From positions 1 through 64,000 of the forward strand of contig NZ_PDWW01000002.1 of the NCBI RefSeq assembly GCF_010093445.1: a stretch of 64,000 bases of DNA, written 5' to 3'. Below are positions 24,321-33,908 of this stretch, piece after piece; positions within the stretch are counted from its first letter, which is position 1, and the number at the start of each line of letters is the position of its first letter. Below the pieces are notes generated by a model, which had not been told where the DNA came from, searched no databases, and saw only the letters and a program-made list of their open reading frames with translations. This stretch comes from Pseudoxanthomonas japonensis (GTDB lineage: Bacteria > Pseudomonadota > Gammaproteobacteria > Xanthomonadales > Xanthomonadaceae). The position numbers were made by a program, and so were the translations under genes.

Positions 24321-24848
24321 GCAGGCAAAGGTCTTCACGGGGGTGGCATACACACCCCCAGGCATCGAGGATCCGTGTCGGCACGGATCCCTGGCGCATG
24401 GCAGCGGGTGCAGGTCTACGCTTCAGTCCGTCCTGCTTCCACATGTGGAAGCCCCCGTCGGACCGGATGAGCCGTAAAAAAAGCGGCCCATCACGCGCCA
24501 TCGCAGGATAAAGGGGTTTCTTCAAATAGCCAGCCCTGGTTTTCCATAACGCGGACTGCGCCACAAATCATCGGGACGCATTGCCCGCAGTGTGTGGGCC
24601 ATCGCGATTGCCACGTGCGCCACGTGCGCGCTTGCCGACGTGCACTCACGTGGCGTGCGGCATGTTGCCGATGCCGCGTCGGCGGCGGTGGCGTGCGACG
24701 GTTCCCTGCGGGCCCTGGCGGACCCGTGCGACCACATGTCGCACCTCCGATGAAGCGCGGCCCGGCCCGGGAGTGGACCGTCCTCCCCGGATACCCCGTC
24801 GCGTGGGTTCGTCGCAGGGCGCCTGCGCAGGGGTGCGACAATGACCGC
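24321..24848. other. Intergenic region between divergent lipoprotein gene and miaA
   Basis: About 530 bases separate the two divergent starts. Reading frames exist but lack ribosome sites or family resemblance. I see no repeat, RNA gene or clear promoter; it probably holds both promoters. Confidence 0.4.
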
Positions 24849-25805
24849 ATGCCACTCGACGCCCGCCCGCTCGCCATCGCCATCATGGGCCCGACCGCGT
24901 CGGGCAAGACGGCGTTCGCGCTGGACGTGGCCGAGCGTTTGGGCGGGGAAATCGTCAGTGTCGACTCGGCGCTGGTCTATCGCGGCCTCGACATCGGGGC
25001 GGCCAAGCCGACGGCGGACGAACAGGCGCGCGTGCCACACCACCTGCTGGACGTGCGCGATCCTTGGCAGTCGTATTCCGCCGCCGAGTTCGCGCAGGAT
25101 GCACGACGCGCGATGGACGACATCGTCGCGCGCGGTCGCCTGCCGGTGCTGGCGGGCGGCACGGGCCTGTACTTCCAGGCCCTGCTCGAAGGCCTGGCCG
25201 AGATGCCCGCCGCCGACGCCGCACTGCGCGCCGACATCGCCGCACAGGCGCAGGCCCACGGCTGGCCCGCGCTGCATGCCGAGCTGGCCCAGGTCGACCC
25301 CGCAGCGGCGGCCCGCATCCACGCCACCGACCCCCAGCGCATCCAGCGGGCGTTGGAGGTGTACCGCCTGACCGGCAGGCCGATCAGCCAGTGGCAGCAG
25401 GACGCCCGCCGTGTGCGGCTGCCATTCCGGGTGCTGAAGCTGATCCTCGCGCCGAGCGACCGCGCCGTCCTGCACGACCGCATCGCGCGACGCTTCGACC
25501 TGATGCTGCAGCAGGGTTTCCTCGACGAAGTCCATCGTCTGCGCGCGCTGCCCGCCCTGCAGGCGGTGGCCGCGCCGTTGGATTTGCCGGCGGTACGTGC
25601 CGTCGGCTATCGCCAGGCCTGGGAGTATCTGGACGGGCAGGGCAGTGCGGCGGAATTCCGCGAACGCGCCATCGCCGCCACGCGGCAGCTCGCCAAGCGC
25701 CAGCTGACCTGGCTGCGCGGGGAACTGGACGCGCGCTGGTTCGATCCCGCCACCGATCGCGCCGGCCTGGACACGGCATTGCGGCTGTTCCTGCCCATTT
25801 CGTGA
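24849..25805 (+). CDS. miaA: tRNA dimethylallyltransferase
   Basis: A 318-residue enzyme adding the dimethylallyl group to A37 of tRNAs that read UNN codons. The P-loop is [20 protein letters not shown], followed by [40 protein letters not shown] and [14 protein letters not shown]. The C-terminal [12 protein letters not shown] is typical. miaA-hfq-hflX-hflK-hflC is the classic order. Confidence 0.95.
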   Translation: MPLDARPLAIAIMGPTASGKTAFALDVAERLGGEIVSVDSALVYRGLDIGAAKPTADEQARVPHHLLDVRDPWQSYSAAEFAQDARRAMDDIVARGRLPVLAGGTGLYFQALLEGLAEMPAADAALRADIAAQAQAHGWPALHAELAQVDPAAAARIHATDPQRIQRALEVYRLTGRPISQWQQDARRVRLPFRVLKLILAPSDRAVLHDRIARRFDLMLQQGFLDEVHRLRALPALQAVAAPLDLPAVRAVGYRQAWEYLDGQGSAAEFRERAIAATRQLAKRQLTWLRGELDARWFDPATDRAGLDTALRLFLPIS

Positions 25806-25972
25806 GCCGTTCGGCTCGCATTCTCCGGAATTGGGACCAGTTGCCGGACTCGGCAACGCCCCATCGGGTCGATGTTGTGTAACATCGGGGCTTCCGGGCG
25901 GCAGGGGAGCAGTTCGCCGGCCCGGTACGGCAGCACATACCTAACTATAAGAACGCAAGGCGGGAGTACGTC

Positions 25973-26251
25973 ATGTCCAAGGGGCAATCCCTGCAGGATC
26001 CTTTCCTGAATGCACTGCGGCGCGAGCGCGTCCCGGTGTCGGTCTACCTGGTCAACGGCATCAAGCTGCAGGGCACCATCGAATCCTTCGACCAGTTCGT
26101 GGTCCTGCTGCGCAACACGGTCAGCCAGATGGTCTACAAGCACGCCATCTCCACCGTGGTGCCGGCGCGCAACGTGCGCGTGGGCCCGGGCGGCGGCTAC
26201 GTGCAGCAGGGTGACGAGGACGCGGAAGGCGTCGACGACGAAACCGCGTGA
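25973..26251 (+). CDS. hfq: RNA chaperone Hfq
   Basis: A 92-residue Sm-like hexameric RNA chaperone for small RNA-mRNA pairing. Sm1 includes [20 protein letters not shown] and [10 protein letters not shown]-like [20 protein letters not shown]; Sm2 is [15 protein letters not shown] short acidic tail follows. GGGAG precedes the ATG. A possible -10 (TAACTATAAG, about 25940) lies upstream, so it may have its own promoter in addition to miaA read-through. Confidence 0.96.
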   Translation: MSKGQSLQDPFLNALRRERVPVSVYLVNGIKLQGTIESFDQFVVLLRNTVSQMVYKHAISTVVPARNVRVGPGGGYVQQGDEDAEGVDDETA

Positions 26252-26285
26252 TAATGCGTGCCTCGATTGAAGAGGCACGACCCCA

Positions 26286-27626
26286 TTGTTTGAAAGATCC
26301 CGCAAGGGCGAGCATGCGCTGCTGATCCAGCCGCATGCCGGCGGCCGTCCCGACGACGGCCTCACCGAAGAGTTCAGCGACCTGGCGCGCTCGGCCGGCG
26401 CCACCATCGCCGCGCTGCTCACCGCGCGCATCGACCGGCCCAATCCGTCCACGCTGATCGGCAGCGGCAAGCTGGAGGAAGTGAAGGCGGCCGCGGATGC
26501 CACCGGCGCCGACCTGATCCTGGTCAACTTCCCGCTGTCGCCGGGCCAGGAGCGCAACCTGGAAAAGTTCCTGGAGCGCCGCGTGCTGGACCGCACCGGG
26601 CTGATCCTCGACATCTTCGCCCAGCGCGCCCGCAGCCACGAAGGCAAGCTGCAGGTGGAACTGGCGCAGCTGCGCCACATGGCCACGCGCCTGGTGCGCG
26701 GCTGGACCCACCTGGAACGCCAGCGCGGCGGTTCCATCGGCCTGCGCGGCCCCGGCGAAACCCAGCTGGAAACCGACCGCCGCCTGCTGCAGAAGCGCGT
26801 CGAGCAGTTGCAGAAGCGGCTGGAAAAAGTCGAAGTGCAACGCACCCAGATGCGTCGCGCCCGCGTGCGCAGCGAACTGCCGCGCGTGGCGCTGGTGGGC
26901 TATACCAATGCCGGCAAGTCCACGCTGTTCAACGTGCTGACCGGTGCCGAGGCCTATGCGGCCGACCAGTTGTTCGCCACGCTGGACCCCACCGTCCGCC
27001 GCATCGACCTGCCCGGTGGCGCGGTGGTGCTGGCCGATACCGTCGGTTTCGTGCGCGACCTGCCGCACGAACTGGTCGCGGCATTCCGTTCGACCCTCAG
27101 CGAAGCGCGCGAAGCCGACCTGCTGCTGCACGTCATCGACGCCGCCGATCCGCACCGCGAGGAACGCATCGCGCAGGTCGACGAAGTGCTGCAGGAGATC
27201 GGCGCCGGCGACCTGCCGCAGATGCTGGTGTTCAACAAGATCGACCGTATCGAAGGCGCCGCACCGCGCCACGACCAGCCCGATCCCGGCGTCGAGGAAG
27301 GCGAGGCGCCCAGCGCCGGCATGGGCCGCGAACGCGTGTGGCTGTCCGCGCGCGACGGGCAGGGCATCGACCTGCTGCGCGGTGCACTGGCGCAGCGGCT
27401 GGGTTTCCAGCGGGTGCGCGGCGAACTGCACCTGCCGGCGAACTCCGCGCGCCTGCGGTCGCGCCTCCATGCACTGGGCGCGGTACTGGCCGAGGACTTC
27501 GAAGAGAACGGCTGGCGCGTCACCGTCGACCTCGCCCTGGCCGATGCCCAGCGGCTGGCTTCGCAGGCGGGCGGGCATCCGCTGGAAGCGTTGCTGCCGC
27601 AGGTGGAAAGCGAAGACTGGCAGTAG
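26286..27626 (+). CDS. hflX: GTPase HflX
   Basis: A 446-residue ribosome-associated GTPase that splits stalled or heat-damaged 70S ribosomes. N-terminal HflX domain (GGRPDDGLTEEFSDLARSAG), LRGPGETQLETDRR linker, G1 VGYTNAGKSTLFNVLTG, G3 DTVGFVRDLPHELV, G4 VFNKIDRI. The likely start is TTG 26286, with AAGAGG 11 bases upstream; no ATG fits. It follows hfq by 34 bases. Confidence 0.93.
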   Translation: MFERSRKGEHALLIQPHAGGRPDDGLTEEFSDLARSAGATIAALLTARIDRPNPSTLIGSGKLEEVKAAADATGADLILVNFPLSPGQERNLEKFLERRVLDRTGLILDIFAQRARSHEGKLQVELAQLRHMATRLVRGWTHLERQRGGSIGLRGPGETQLETDRRLLQKRVEQLQKRLEKVEVQRTQMRRARVRSELPRVALVGYTNAGKSTLFNVLTGAEAYAADQLFATLDPTVRRIDLPGGAVVLADTVGFVRDLPHELVAAFRSTLSEAREADLLLHVIDAADPHREERIAQVDEVLQEIGAGDLPQMLVFNKIDRIEGAAPRHDQPDPGVEEGEAPSAGMGRERVWLSARDGQGIDLLRGALAQRLGFQRVRGELHLPANSARLRSRLHALGAVLAEDFEENGWRVTVDLALADAQRLASQAGGHPLEALLPQVESEDWQ

Positions 27627-27641
27627 GGGCTGGCTGTTTTA

Positions 27642-27738
27642 TGTAGGAGCGACGTCAGTCGCGACCGGGGCGTGTCCCCGCCACGATCAATGATCCTGTC
27701 CGTCAACCCGTGCGGTCGCGACTGACGTCGCTCCTACA
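27642..27738. repeat. Long inverted repeat between hflX and hflK
   Basis: Left arm 27642-27666 (TGTAGGAGCGACGTCAGTCG then CGACC) is the exact reverse complement of 27714-27738, separated by 47 bases. GTAGGAGCGACGTCAGTCGC-type arms are common intergenic palindromes in Xanthomonadaceae genomes. It lies between two cotranscribed genes and could form a large mRNA hairpin. Confidence 0.85.
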
Positions 27739-27853
27739 GAAGAGCGGCGGGCCATGACCTCCCGGCCTTGCCTCCCGGCCGGGCCGTCCCTATCTAGTAG
27801 AATCGAAACCTGCGCCGGCCCCGGCCGCGCGAATCTTTCAGAATGGAGTGGGC

Positions 27854-28978
27854 ATGGCCTGGAACACCCCTGGCAGCGGCAGCGGCGGATCTGGCAACAA
27901 CGGCAACCGGAACAGCAACTGGAAGCCGCGCACCCCGCAGGGAGGCGGTGGCATCGGTGACGTGGTCGAACGCCTGCGTGGCCTGTTCGGCGGTGTCGGC
28001 GGCGGTGGCAATCCGCTGCGCTGGGTCCTGCTGGGCATCGGCCTGCTGGTGCTGTTCTCCAGCTTCCAGCTGATCGGCGAACAGGACCGCGGCGTCGTGC
28101 TGCGCTTCGGCCAGTACGCGCGCACCATGCAGCCGGGTCCCAACTTCAAGTTCCCCTGGCCCATCGAGAGCGTCACCAAGGTCAACGCCACCGGCGTGCG
28201 CACCTTCAGCAACAGCCTGCCGGTGCTGACGCGCGACGAGAACATCATCACCGTGTCGTTCAACGTGCAGTACCGCGTCGGCGACCCCAAGCTCTTCCTG
28301 TTCGGCACCACCGACGCCACCCGCGTGCTGGAGCAGACCGCCCAGAGCGCCGTGCGTGAAGTGATCGGCCGCTCCGACCTGGACGCCGCCCTGAACAACC
28401 GTGGTCCGCTGTCCGCCACCGCCGGCACCGCGCTGCAGGCCTCGCTTGAGGCCTACCGCACCGGCCTGGTCGTCACCGAACTGAGCCTGCAGGACGCGCG
28501 CCCGCCGGAAGCCGTCAAGCCGGCCTTCGACGAGGTCAACAGCGCGCAGCAGGAAAACGAGCGCCTGGTCTCGCAGGCGCGTGCCGTCGCGGCCCGCATC
28601 GTGCCCGAGGCGCGCGGCGACGCGCAGCAGATCCGCACCCAGGCCGAAGGCTACAAGACCGCCGCCATCGCCAAGGCGACCGGTGACGCCACCCGCTTCA
28701 GCCTGCTGCTGGACGAGTACCGCAACGCCCCGGAAGTGACCCGCAAGCGCCTGTGGCTGGATACCGTGCAGCAGGTGCTCGCCGGCAACCGCAAGGTGGT
28801 CGGCGGCGACAGCCGCCAGCTGATCTACGTGCCGATGGGCAACGCGCCGGCGACGGCGCAGCCGCCGGCCGGTGTCATTCCCACCGAAGTGCTGCCGCAG
28901 GTCGAAAGCACTCCGTCCAGTTCCCGCAATTCGGCACGCAGCCCACGCCCGGCCGGCCGTGAGGAGGCGCAGCCATGA
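27854..28978 (+). CDS. hflK: FtsH protease modulator HflK
   Basis: A 374-residue SPFH/prohibitin inner-membrane protein that with HflC encloses FtsH. A glycine/asparagine-rich cytoplasmic N-terminus (SGSGGSGNNGNRNSNW) precedes one transmembrane segment (WVLLGIGLLVLFSSFQLIG). The SPFH domain follows (EQDRGVVLRFGQYARTMQPG) and a long coiled coil (RAVAARIVPEARGDAQQIRT). GGAG lies 5 bases before ATG 27854. It overlaps hflC by ATGA. Confidence 0.94.
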   Translation: MAWNTPGSGSGGSGNNGNRNSNWKPRTPQGGGGIGDVVERLRGLFGGVGGGGNPLRWVLLGIGLLVLFSSFQLIGEQDRGVVLRFGQYARTMQPGPNFKFPWPIESVTKVNATGVRTFSNSLPVLTRDENIITVSFNVQYRVGDPKLFLFGTTDATRVLEQTAQSAVREVIGRSDLDAALNNRGPLSATAGTALQASLEAYRTGLVVTELSLQDARPPEAVKPAFDEVNSAQQENERLVSQARAVAARIVPEARGDAQQIRTQAEGYKTAAIAKATGDATRFSLLLDEYRNAPEVTRKRLWLDTVQQVLAGNRKVVGGDSRQLIYVPMGNAPATAQPPAGVIPTEVLPQVESTPSSSRNSARSPRPAGREEAQP

Positions 28979-29838
28979 GGAATTCCCTGATCGTCGGCAT
29001 CCTGGTGGCCTTGCTGCTGGGCCTGATGGGCTCGGTGTACGTGGTGCGCGAAGGGCAGGTGGGCCTGGTGCTCAACCTCGGCCGCGTGGTGCGCAGCGAG
29101 ATCGGCCCCGGCCTGCATTTCAAGCTGCCGCTGGTGGAAACCGCGCGCGTCTTCGACCGCCGCTTCACCGCCAACGAGTTCCCGCCGGAGCGTTCGCTGA
29201 CCTCCGAACGCAAGGACGTCAGCGTCGACTTCATCGCCATCGGCTTCATCGTCAACGCGGCGGACTTCTATCGCGCCACCGGCGGCCAGGCCGAACTGGC
29301 CACCGAGCGTCTGGCGCCGATCATCAAGGAGTCGCTGCGCAACGAGATCAACTCGCGCACGCTGACCCAGCTGGTGTCGGGCAACCGCAACGAACTGATC
29401 GAGAAGCAGCTGCCGGGCATCAACGCCGGCGCCAAGAACCTGGGCATGCAGGTGGTCGACATCCGCTTCAAGCAGATCGACCTGCCGACCGACAGCGAGG
29501 TCATCGACCAGGTCTACAACCGCATGCGCGCCGAGCGCACGCAGGTCGCCAGCGCATTGCGCGCGCAGGGCGCCGAGCAGGCGCGGATCGTCGAGGCGCA
29601 GGCCAACCGCGATGTCGCGGTGCTGCTGGCCGAGGCCGAGCGCGACGCGCAGAAGCTGCGCGGTGAAGGCGATGCCGAAGCCGCCCGCATCTACGGCGAG
29701 GCCGCCAACCGCGACGCGTCGTTCTACGCGTTCCAGCGCAGCCTCGAGGCCTACCGCGCCTCGTTCAAGGACGGGCAGGGCGTGATCGTGCTGGACAAGA
29801 ACGACCCGTTCCTCCAGTACATGCGCAGCGATCGCTGA
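28975..29838 (+). CDS. hflC: FtsH protease modulator HflC
   Basis: A 287-residue partner of HflK. N-terminal transmembrane segment (LIVGILVALLLGLMGSVYVV), then the SPFH domain EGQVGLVLNLGRVVRSEIGP and VVDIRFKQIDLPTDSEV. The coiled-coil part has RAQGAEQARIVEAQANRD. It ends FLQYMRSDR. Overlap with hflK shows coupled translation; a DUF2065 gene follows. Confidence 0.95.
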   Translation: MRNSLIVGILVALLLGLMGSVYVVREGQVGLVLNLGRVVRSEIGPGLHFKLPLVETARVFDRRFTANEFPPERSLTSERKDVSVDFIAIGFIVNAADFYRATGGQAELATERLAPIIKESLRNEINSRTLTQLVSGNRNELIEKQLPGINAGAKNLGMQVVDIRFKQIDLPTDSEVIDQVYNRMRAERTQVASALRAQGAEQARIVEAQANRDVAVLLAEAERDAQKLRGEGDAEAARIYGEAANRDASFYAFQRSLEAYRASFKDGQGVIVLDKNDPFLQYMRSDR

Positions 29839-29933
29839 GCAGTCCCGCACCGGCCGCCCAAGGGCGGCCGGTTCCGTTCCACCGTCCGTAACGCCCGCCG
29901 CCATCGCCCGCCGCCGCGATGAAGGAAGCCTCC

Positions 29934-30119
29934 ATGTCCGAACTCTGGTCCGCCCTCTGCCTGGTCGCCATCCTCGAAGGCCTGGTGCTGTTCGCCATTC
30001 CCGCCAGCTGGAAGCGCGCCGCGGTGCAGCTGTTGCGCATGTCAGACGGCCAGGTGCGCGCGGTGGGCGGGTTCATCCTGATCTTCGGGCTGACGTTGCT
30101 GTGGGTGGTGAAGCGCTGA
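29934..30119 (+). CDS. DUF2065 small membrane protein
   Basis: A 61-residue protein of the DUF2065 (YjeT) family, found after hflC. Two transmembrane segments (LVAILEGLVLFAIPASW and VGGFILIFGLTLLWVV) flank the short cytoplasmic AVQLLRMSDGQVR. AAGGA precedes ATG 29934 by 7 bases; ATG 29919 is weaker. Function unknown, perhaps linked to FtsH-HflKC. Confidence 0.85.
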   Translation: MSELWSALCLVAILEGLVLFAIPASWKRAAVQLLRMSDGQVRAVGGFILIFGLTLLWVVKR

Positions 30120-30147
30120 GGGGGGGAGTCGTTTGCTGACGGAAGAG

Positions 30148-30317
30148 CGCCCCTCATCCGGCCTTCGGCCACCTTCTCCCCGCTTCGCAGGGAGAAGGAA
30201 GCAATCACGGCTTCGCTTTTCCTTCTCCCCGCTTCGTAAGGAGGAGGAAGCAATTAGGGCTTCGCAGTTTCCTTCTCCCTGCTTGCGGGGAGAAGGTGCC
30301 CGGAGGGCGGATGAGGG
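30148..30317. repeat. Cluster of three CTTCTCCC/GGGAGAAGG hairpin repeats
   Basis: Three units: 30148-30198 (CCCCTCATCCGGCCTTCGGC then CACCTTCTCC...GGGAGAAGG), a shorter 30221-30248, and 30271-30317 in the opposite orientation ending GGAGGGCGGATGAGGGG. The outer units face each other. The DUF559 gene reads through into this cluster. Confidence 0.85.
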
Positions 30318-30652
30318 GCGAGCGCGGTGAGGATCGCCGTCAGTACCGCGTCCGTCTCGCGCAGCACGGTGTCGTTCCAGAAGCGTAGAACGCTGAAGCC
30401 TTCGCGTTGCAGATAAGCGGTCCGAAACGCATCGTGCGCAATGCGCTCGAGATGCTGGCTCCCGTCCAGTTCGATCACCAGCCCCGCTTCCACGCAGGCG
30501 AAGTCGGCAAAGTAGGGGCCGATGCGGTGCTGGCGGCGGAATTTCCATCCCTGCAGGCGCCGGTTGCGCAATCGCCACCACAGTCGCCGCTCGGCTTCGG
30601 TCTGCTCGCGACGGAGGTGGCGTTCGCGTTCGTGGTCCAGGGTGCTGCGCAT
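30254..30652 (-). CDS. DUF559 endonuclease-like protein
   Basis: A 132-residue protein of the DUF559 family, which has the Vsr/PD-(D/E)XK nuclease fold. Features are RREQTEAERRLWWRLRNRRL, IGPYFADFACVEAGLVIELD (D...E-L-D active-site pattern), GSQHLERIAHDAFR and VLRFWNDTVL. The last 20 or so residues (PHPPSGHLLPASREKETAKP) are encoded by the repeat cluster. It is flanked by repeat clusters on both sides. A role in repair or defence is guessed only from the fold. Confidence 0.8.
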   Translation of the reverse strand: MRSTLDHERERHLRREQTEAERRLWWRLRNRRLQGWKFRRQHRIGPYFADFACVEAGLVIELDGSQHLERIAHDAFRTAYLQREGFSVLRFWNDTVLRETDAVLTAILTALAPHPPSGHLLPASREKETAKP

Positions 30653-30738
30653 GGGCGGTCTCCGGTGGGTTGGAGACAGCGTCGTTGGCTGGGATCGTGC
30701 TGAGCATCGGGAAACGGCGCGGGATCGGATAGGAAAGC

Positions 30739-30859
30739 GCCCCTCATCCGGCCTTCGGCCACCTTCTCCCCGCTTCGCAGGGAGAAGGGATGGAGCCGGT
30801 GCTTGGTGTTTCCTTCTCCCCGCCTGCGGGGAGAAGGTGCCCGGAGGGCGGATGAGGGG
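30739..30859. repeat. Second CTTCTCCC/GGGAGAAGG repeat cluster
   Basis: Two inverted units, 30739-30788 and 30811-30859, nearly identical to the outer units at 30148 and 30271. With the first cluster they bracket the DUF559 gene. A similar single unit lies after pyrG. Confidence 0.85.
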
Positions 30860-30924
30860 CAGCGTTTCGCGCCGTTCCTGAACACGCCAGCTTTCCCCCG
30901 CCAGGGTAGCCCCCGTCCCTCTAA

Positions 30925-32400
<1,476 letters not shown>

Positions 32401-32488
32401 CCGGTCATTCGTTCCGGCGCGCGTTGTCCTGTGACGCGACGCCGGCGCGACATATCAGGGGTGCACGGATGCACGCCGCAGTGAAAGG

Positions 32489-32515
32489 AAGCCCCGCGAG
32501 CGCGGGGCTTTTTTT
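32489..32515 (+). terminator. Terminator after purA
   Basis: AAGCCCCGC GAG GCGGGGCTT with seven T. A strong rho-independent terminator 89 bases after the purA stop. Confidence 0.92.
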
Positions 32516-32643
32516 GTGCGACGAGGGCTGGCCGCTTTTCGCGGCGTCCCGCTTGCAGATGTCCTCCTTCCCCTGGTTGCGACCGCGTCGGCCATTCCGT
32601 GCCGTCCGTGCGCGTGCGCGCCTGTTCCGCCGAGACGCTTCCC

Positions 32644-32955
32644 ATGTACGAGCCCAACGACCCTGCGCACCACCACGACCTGGACGCGGACGACGCCGCG
32701 TCGGCCGCCACGCTCCTCGACCGTCGCGACCCCACGCCTGCGGACGATCCCGTCGCCCTGCGCTCGGGCCTGTCGCGCGCACAGCTCGATACGCTGGAAA
32801 CGATGGAAAGCTTCCACTGGCGGCTGGGTTTCGTGCGCTGGCCGGTGTTCAAGGCCGCCATCCCGGTGCTGTTCAACCGCGACGGCACGCGCTACGTGGT
32901 GATCCGCGAAGACGGCAGCATCGACGAGCGTCCCACGCTGCAACTGCGGCAGTGA
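32644..32955 (+). CDS. Small tandem paralogue 1 of 3
   Basis: A 103-residue protein of unknown family. A variable acidic N-terminus (PNDPAHHHDLDADD) is followed by a 66-residue core: ALRSGLSRAQLDTLETMESF, then HWRLGFVRWPVFKAAIPVLF, NRDGTRYVVIREDGSIDE and RPTLQLRQ. The core aligns without gaps with the next two genes. It is hydrophilic with no signal or membrane segment, so it is probably cytoplasmic. The ATG at 32644 is preferred over an earlier in-frame start. No function is known. Confidence 0.75.
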   Translation: MYEPNDPAHHHDLDADDAASAATLLDRRDPTPADDPVALRSGLSRAQLDTLETMESFHWRLGFVRWPVFKAAIPVLFNRDGTRYVVIREDGSIDERPTLQLRQ

Positions 32956-33083
32956 GGCAGGCCGCACGCCGCGCCGGCAGCGCGGTGGCGGCACAGGTCT
33001 TGCAACGTCATCACGCCCCTCAATGGCGGCCGTTCGCGGCCGTTACGGAGAGCAGGTGTCGCTGGTAACCGCTGGAGTCCCCC

Positions 33084-33401
33084 ATGTACCGTTCTGCCGC
33101 CCGAGCCGCTGTCATCACCGGGCCCTGGCCTTCCTCCGCGCCGACGAAGGCGCCCACCACGACCGAGCGCCGCCAGGCCGTGCCGGCGACGGACGCCGAG
33201 GCGTTGCGCGCGGGCCTGACGCCGGCGCAGCTGATGACGCTGGAAGCGCTGGAAATCTTCCAGTGGCGGCTCGCCTTCGTGCGGCGCCCGCTGTTCCAGG
33301 CGCCGATTCCCGTGCTGTTCGACCGCGGGGACACGCGCTACGTGGTCATCGAGGAAGACGGCACGCTCAACGAGCAGCCCACGCTGACCTTGCGCGCCTG
33401 A
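33084..33401 (+). CDS. Small tandem paralogue 2 of 3
   Basis: A 105-residue paralogue of the gene at 32644. The N-terminal third is unrelated (YRSAARAAVITGPWPSSAPT); the core is ALRAGLTPAQLMTLEALEIF, QWRLAFVRRPLFQAPIPVLF and TRYVVIEEDGTLNEQPTL. GGAG lies 6 bases before the ATG. Spacing to the neighbours is about 130-150 bases, so each copy may have its own promoter. Confidence 0.75.
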   Translation: MYRSAARAAVITGPWPSSAPTKAPTTTERRQAVPATDAEALRAGLTPAQLMTLEALEIFQWRLAFVRRPLFQAPIPVLFDRGDTRYVVIEEDGTLNEQPTLTLRA

Positions 33402-33548
33402 GCGGGCAGGGCGCGTCGACATCGCTGAACCGGCGCTACATCCGCCGGATCCGTCCTCACGTTTTGTTCCTGTCGGCCGATACAGGGTGTAGCCCTGCGC
33501 GCGTCGGCGACGCGCGTGTACTTCCACGCCATCAGGAGCCCCCACCGG

Positions 33549-33854
33549 ATGACGGACCCGCACCGCCCCCGCAATCCCGCCGAGCCAGACGCCCCCGGCG
33601 CCGCTCCCCGCAGTCCCGAGCGCCGCAAGGGCGCGCCGAAGATGGACGACGCCACGCTGCTGGCCGGCCTCACTCCGGCACAGCAGGCGACCATCGAGAC
33701 CATGGAAACCTTCCACTGGCGCCTGAAGTTCGTCCGCCGCCCGCTGTTCAAGACCCCGATCCCCGTGCTGTTCAACCGCGAGGGGGATCGCTACGTGGTG
33801 GTGAACGAGGATGGGACGATTGATGAGCAGCCGACGTTGGTGTTGCGCGATTGA
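33549..33854 (+). CDS. Small tandem paralogue 3 of 3
   Basis: A 101-residue paralogue with a Pro/Arg-rich N-terminus (HRPRNPAEPDAPGAAPRS) and the core TLLAGLTPAQQATIETMETF, HWRLKFVRRPLFKTPIPVLF, DRYVVVNEDGTIDEQPTL. AGGAG lies 11 bases before ATG 33549. It ends 54 bases before the accessory island starts, so the island may have been inserted next to it. Confidence 0.75.
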   Translation: MTDPHRPRNPAEPDAPGAAPRSPERRKGAPKMDDATLLAGLTPAQQATIETMETFHWRLKFVRRPLFKTPIPVLFNREGDRYVVVNEDGTIDEQPTLVLRD

Positions 33855-33908
33855 TCGTCCGCAGCCACTAAGCCTTGGTCTGGAAACATCATATTCGCCC
33901 TTTCTGCT

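Noticed and set aside
24321-24848. Small genes in the space before miaA
   Set aside because: Candidate frames are Arg/Pro-rich with no start signals or relatives.
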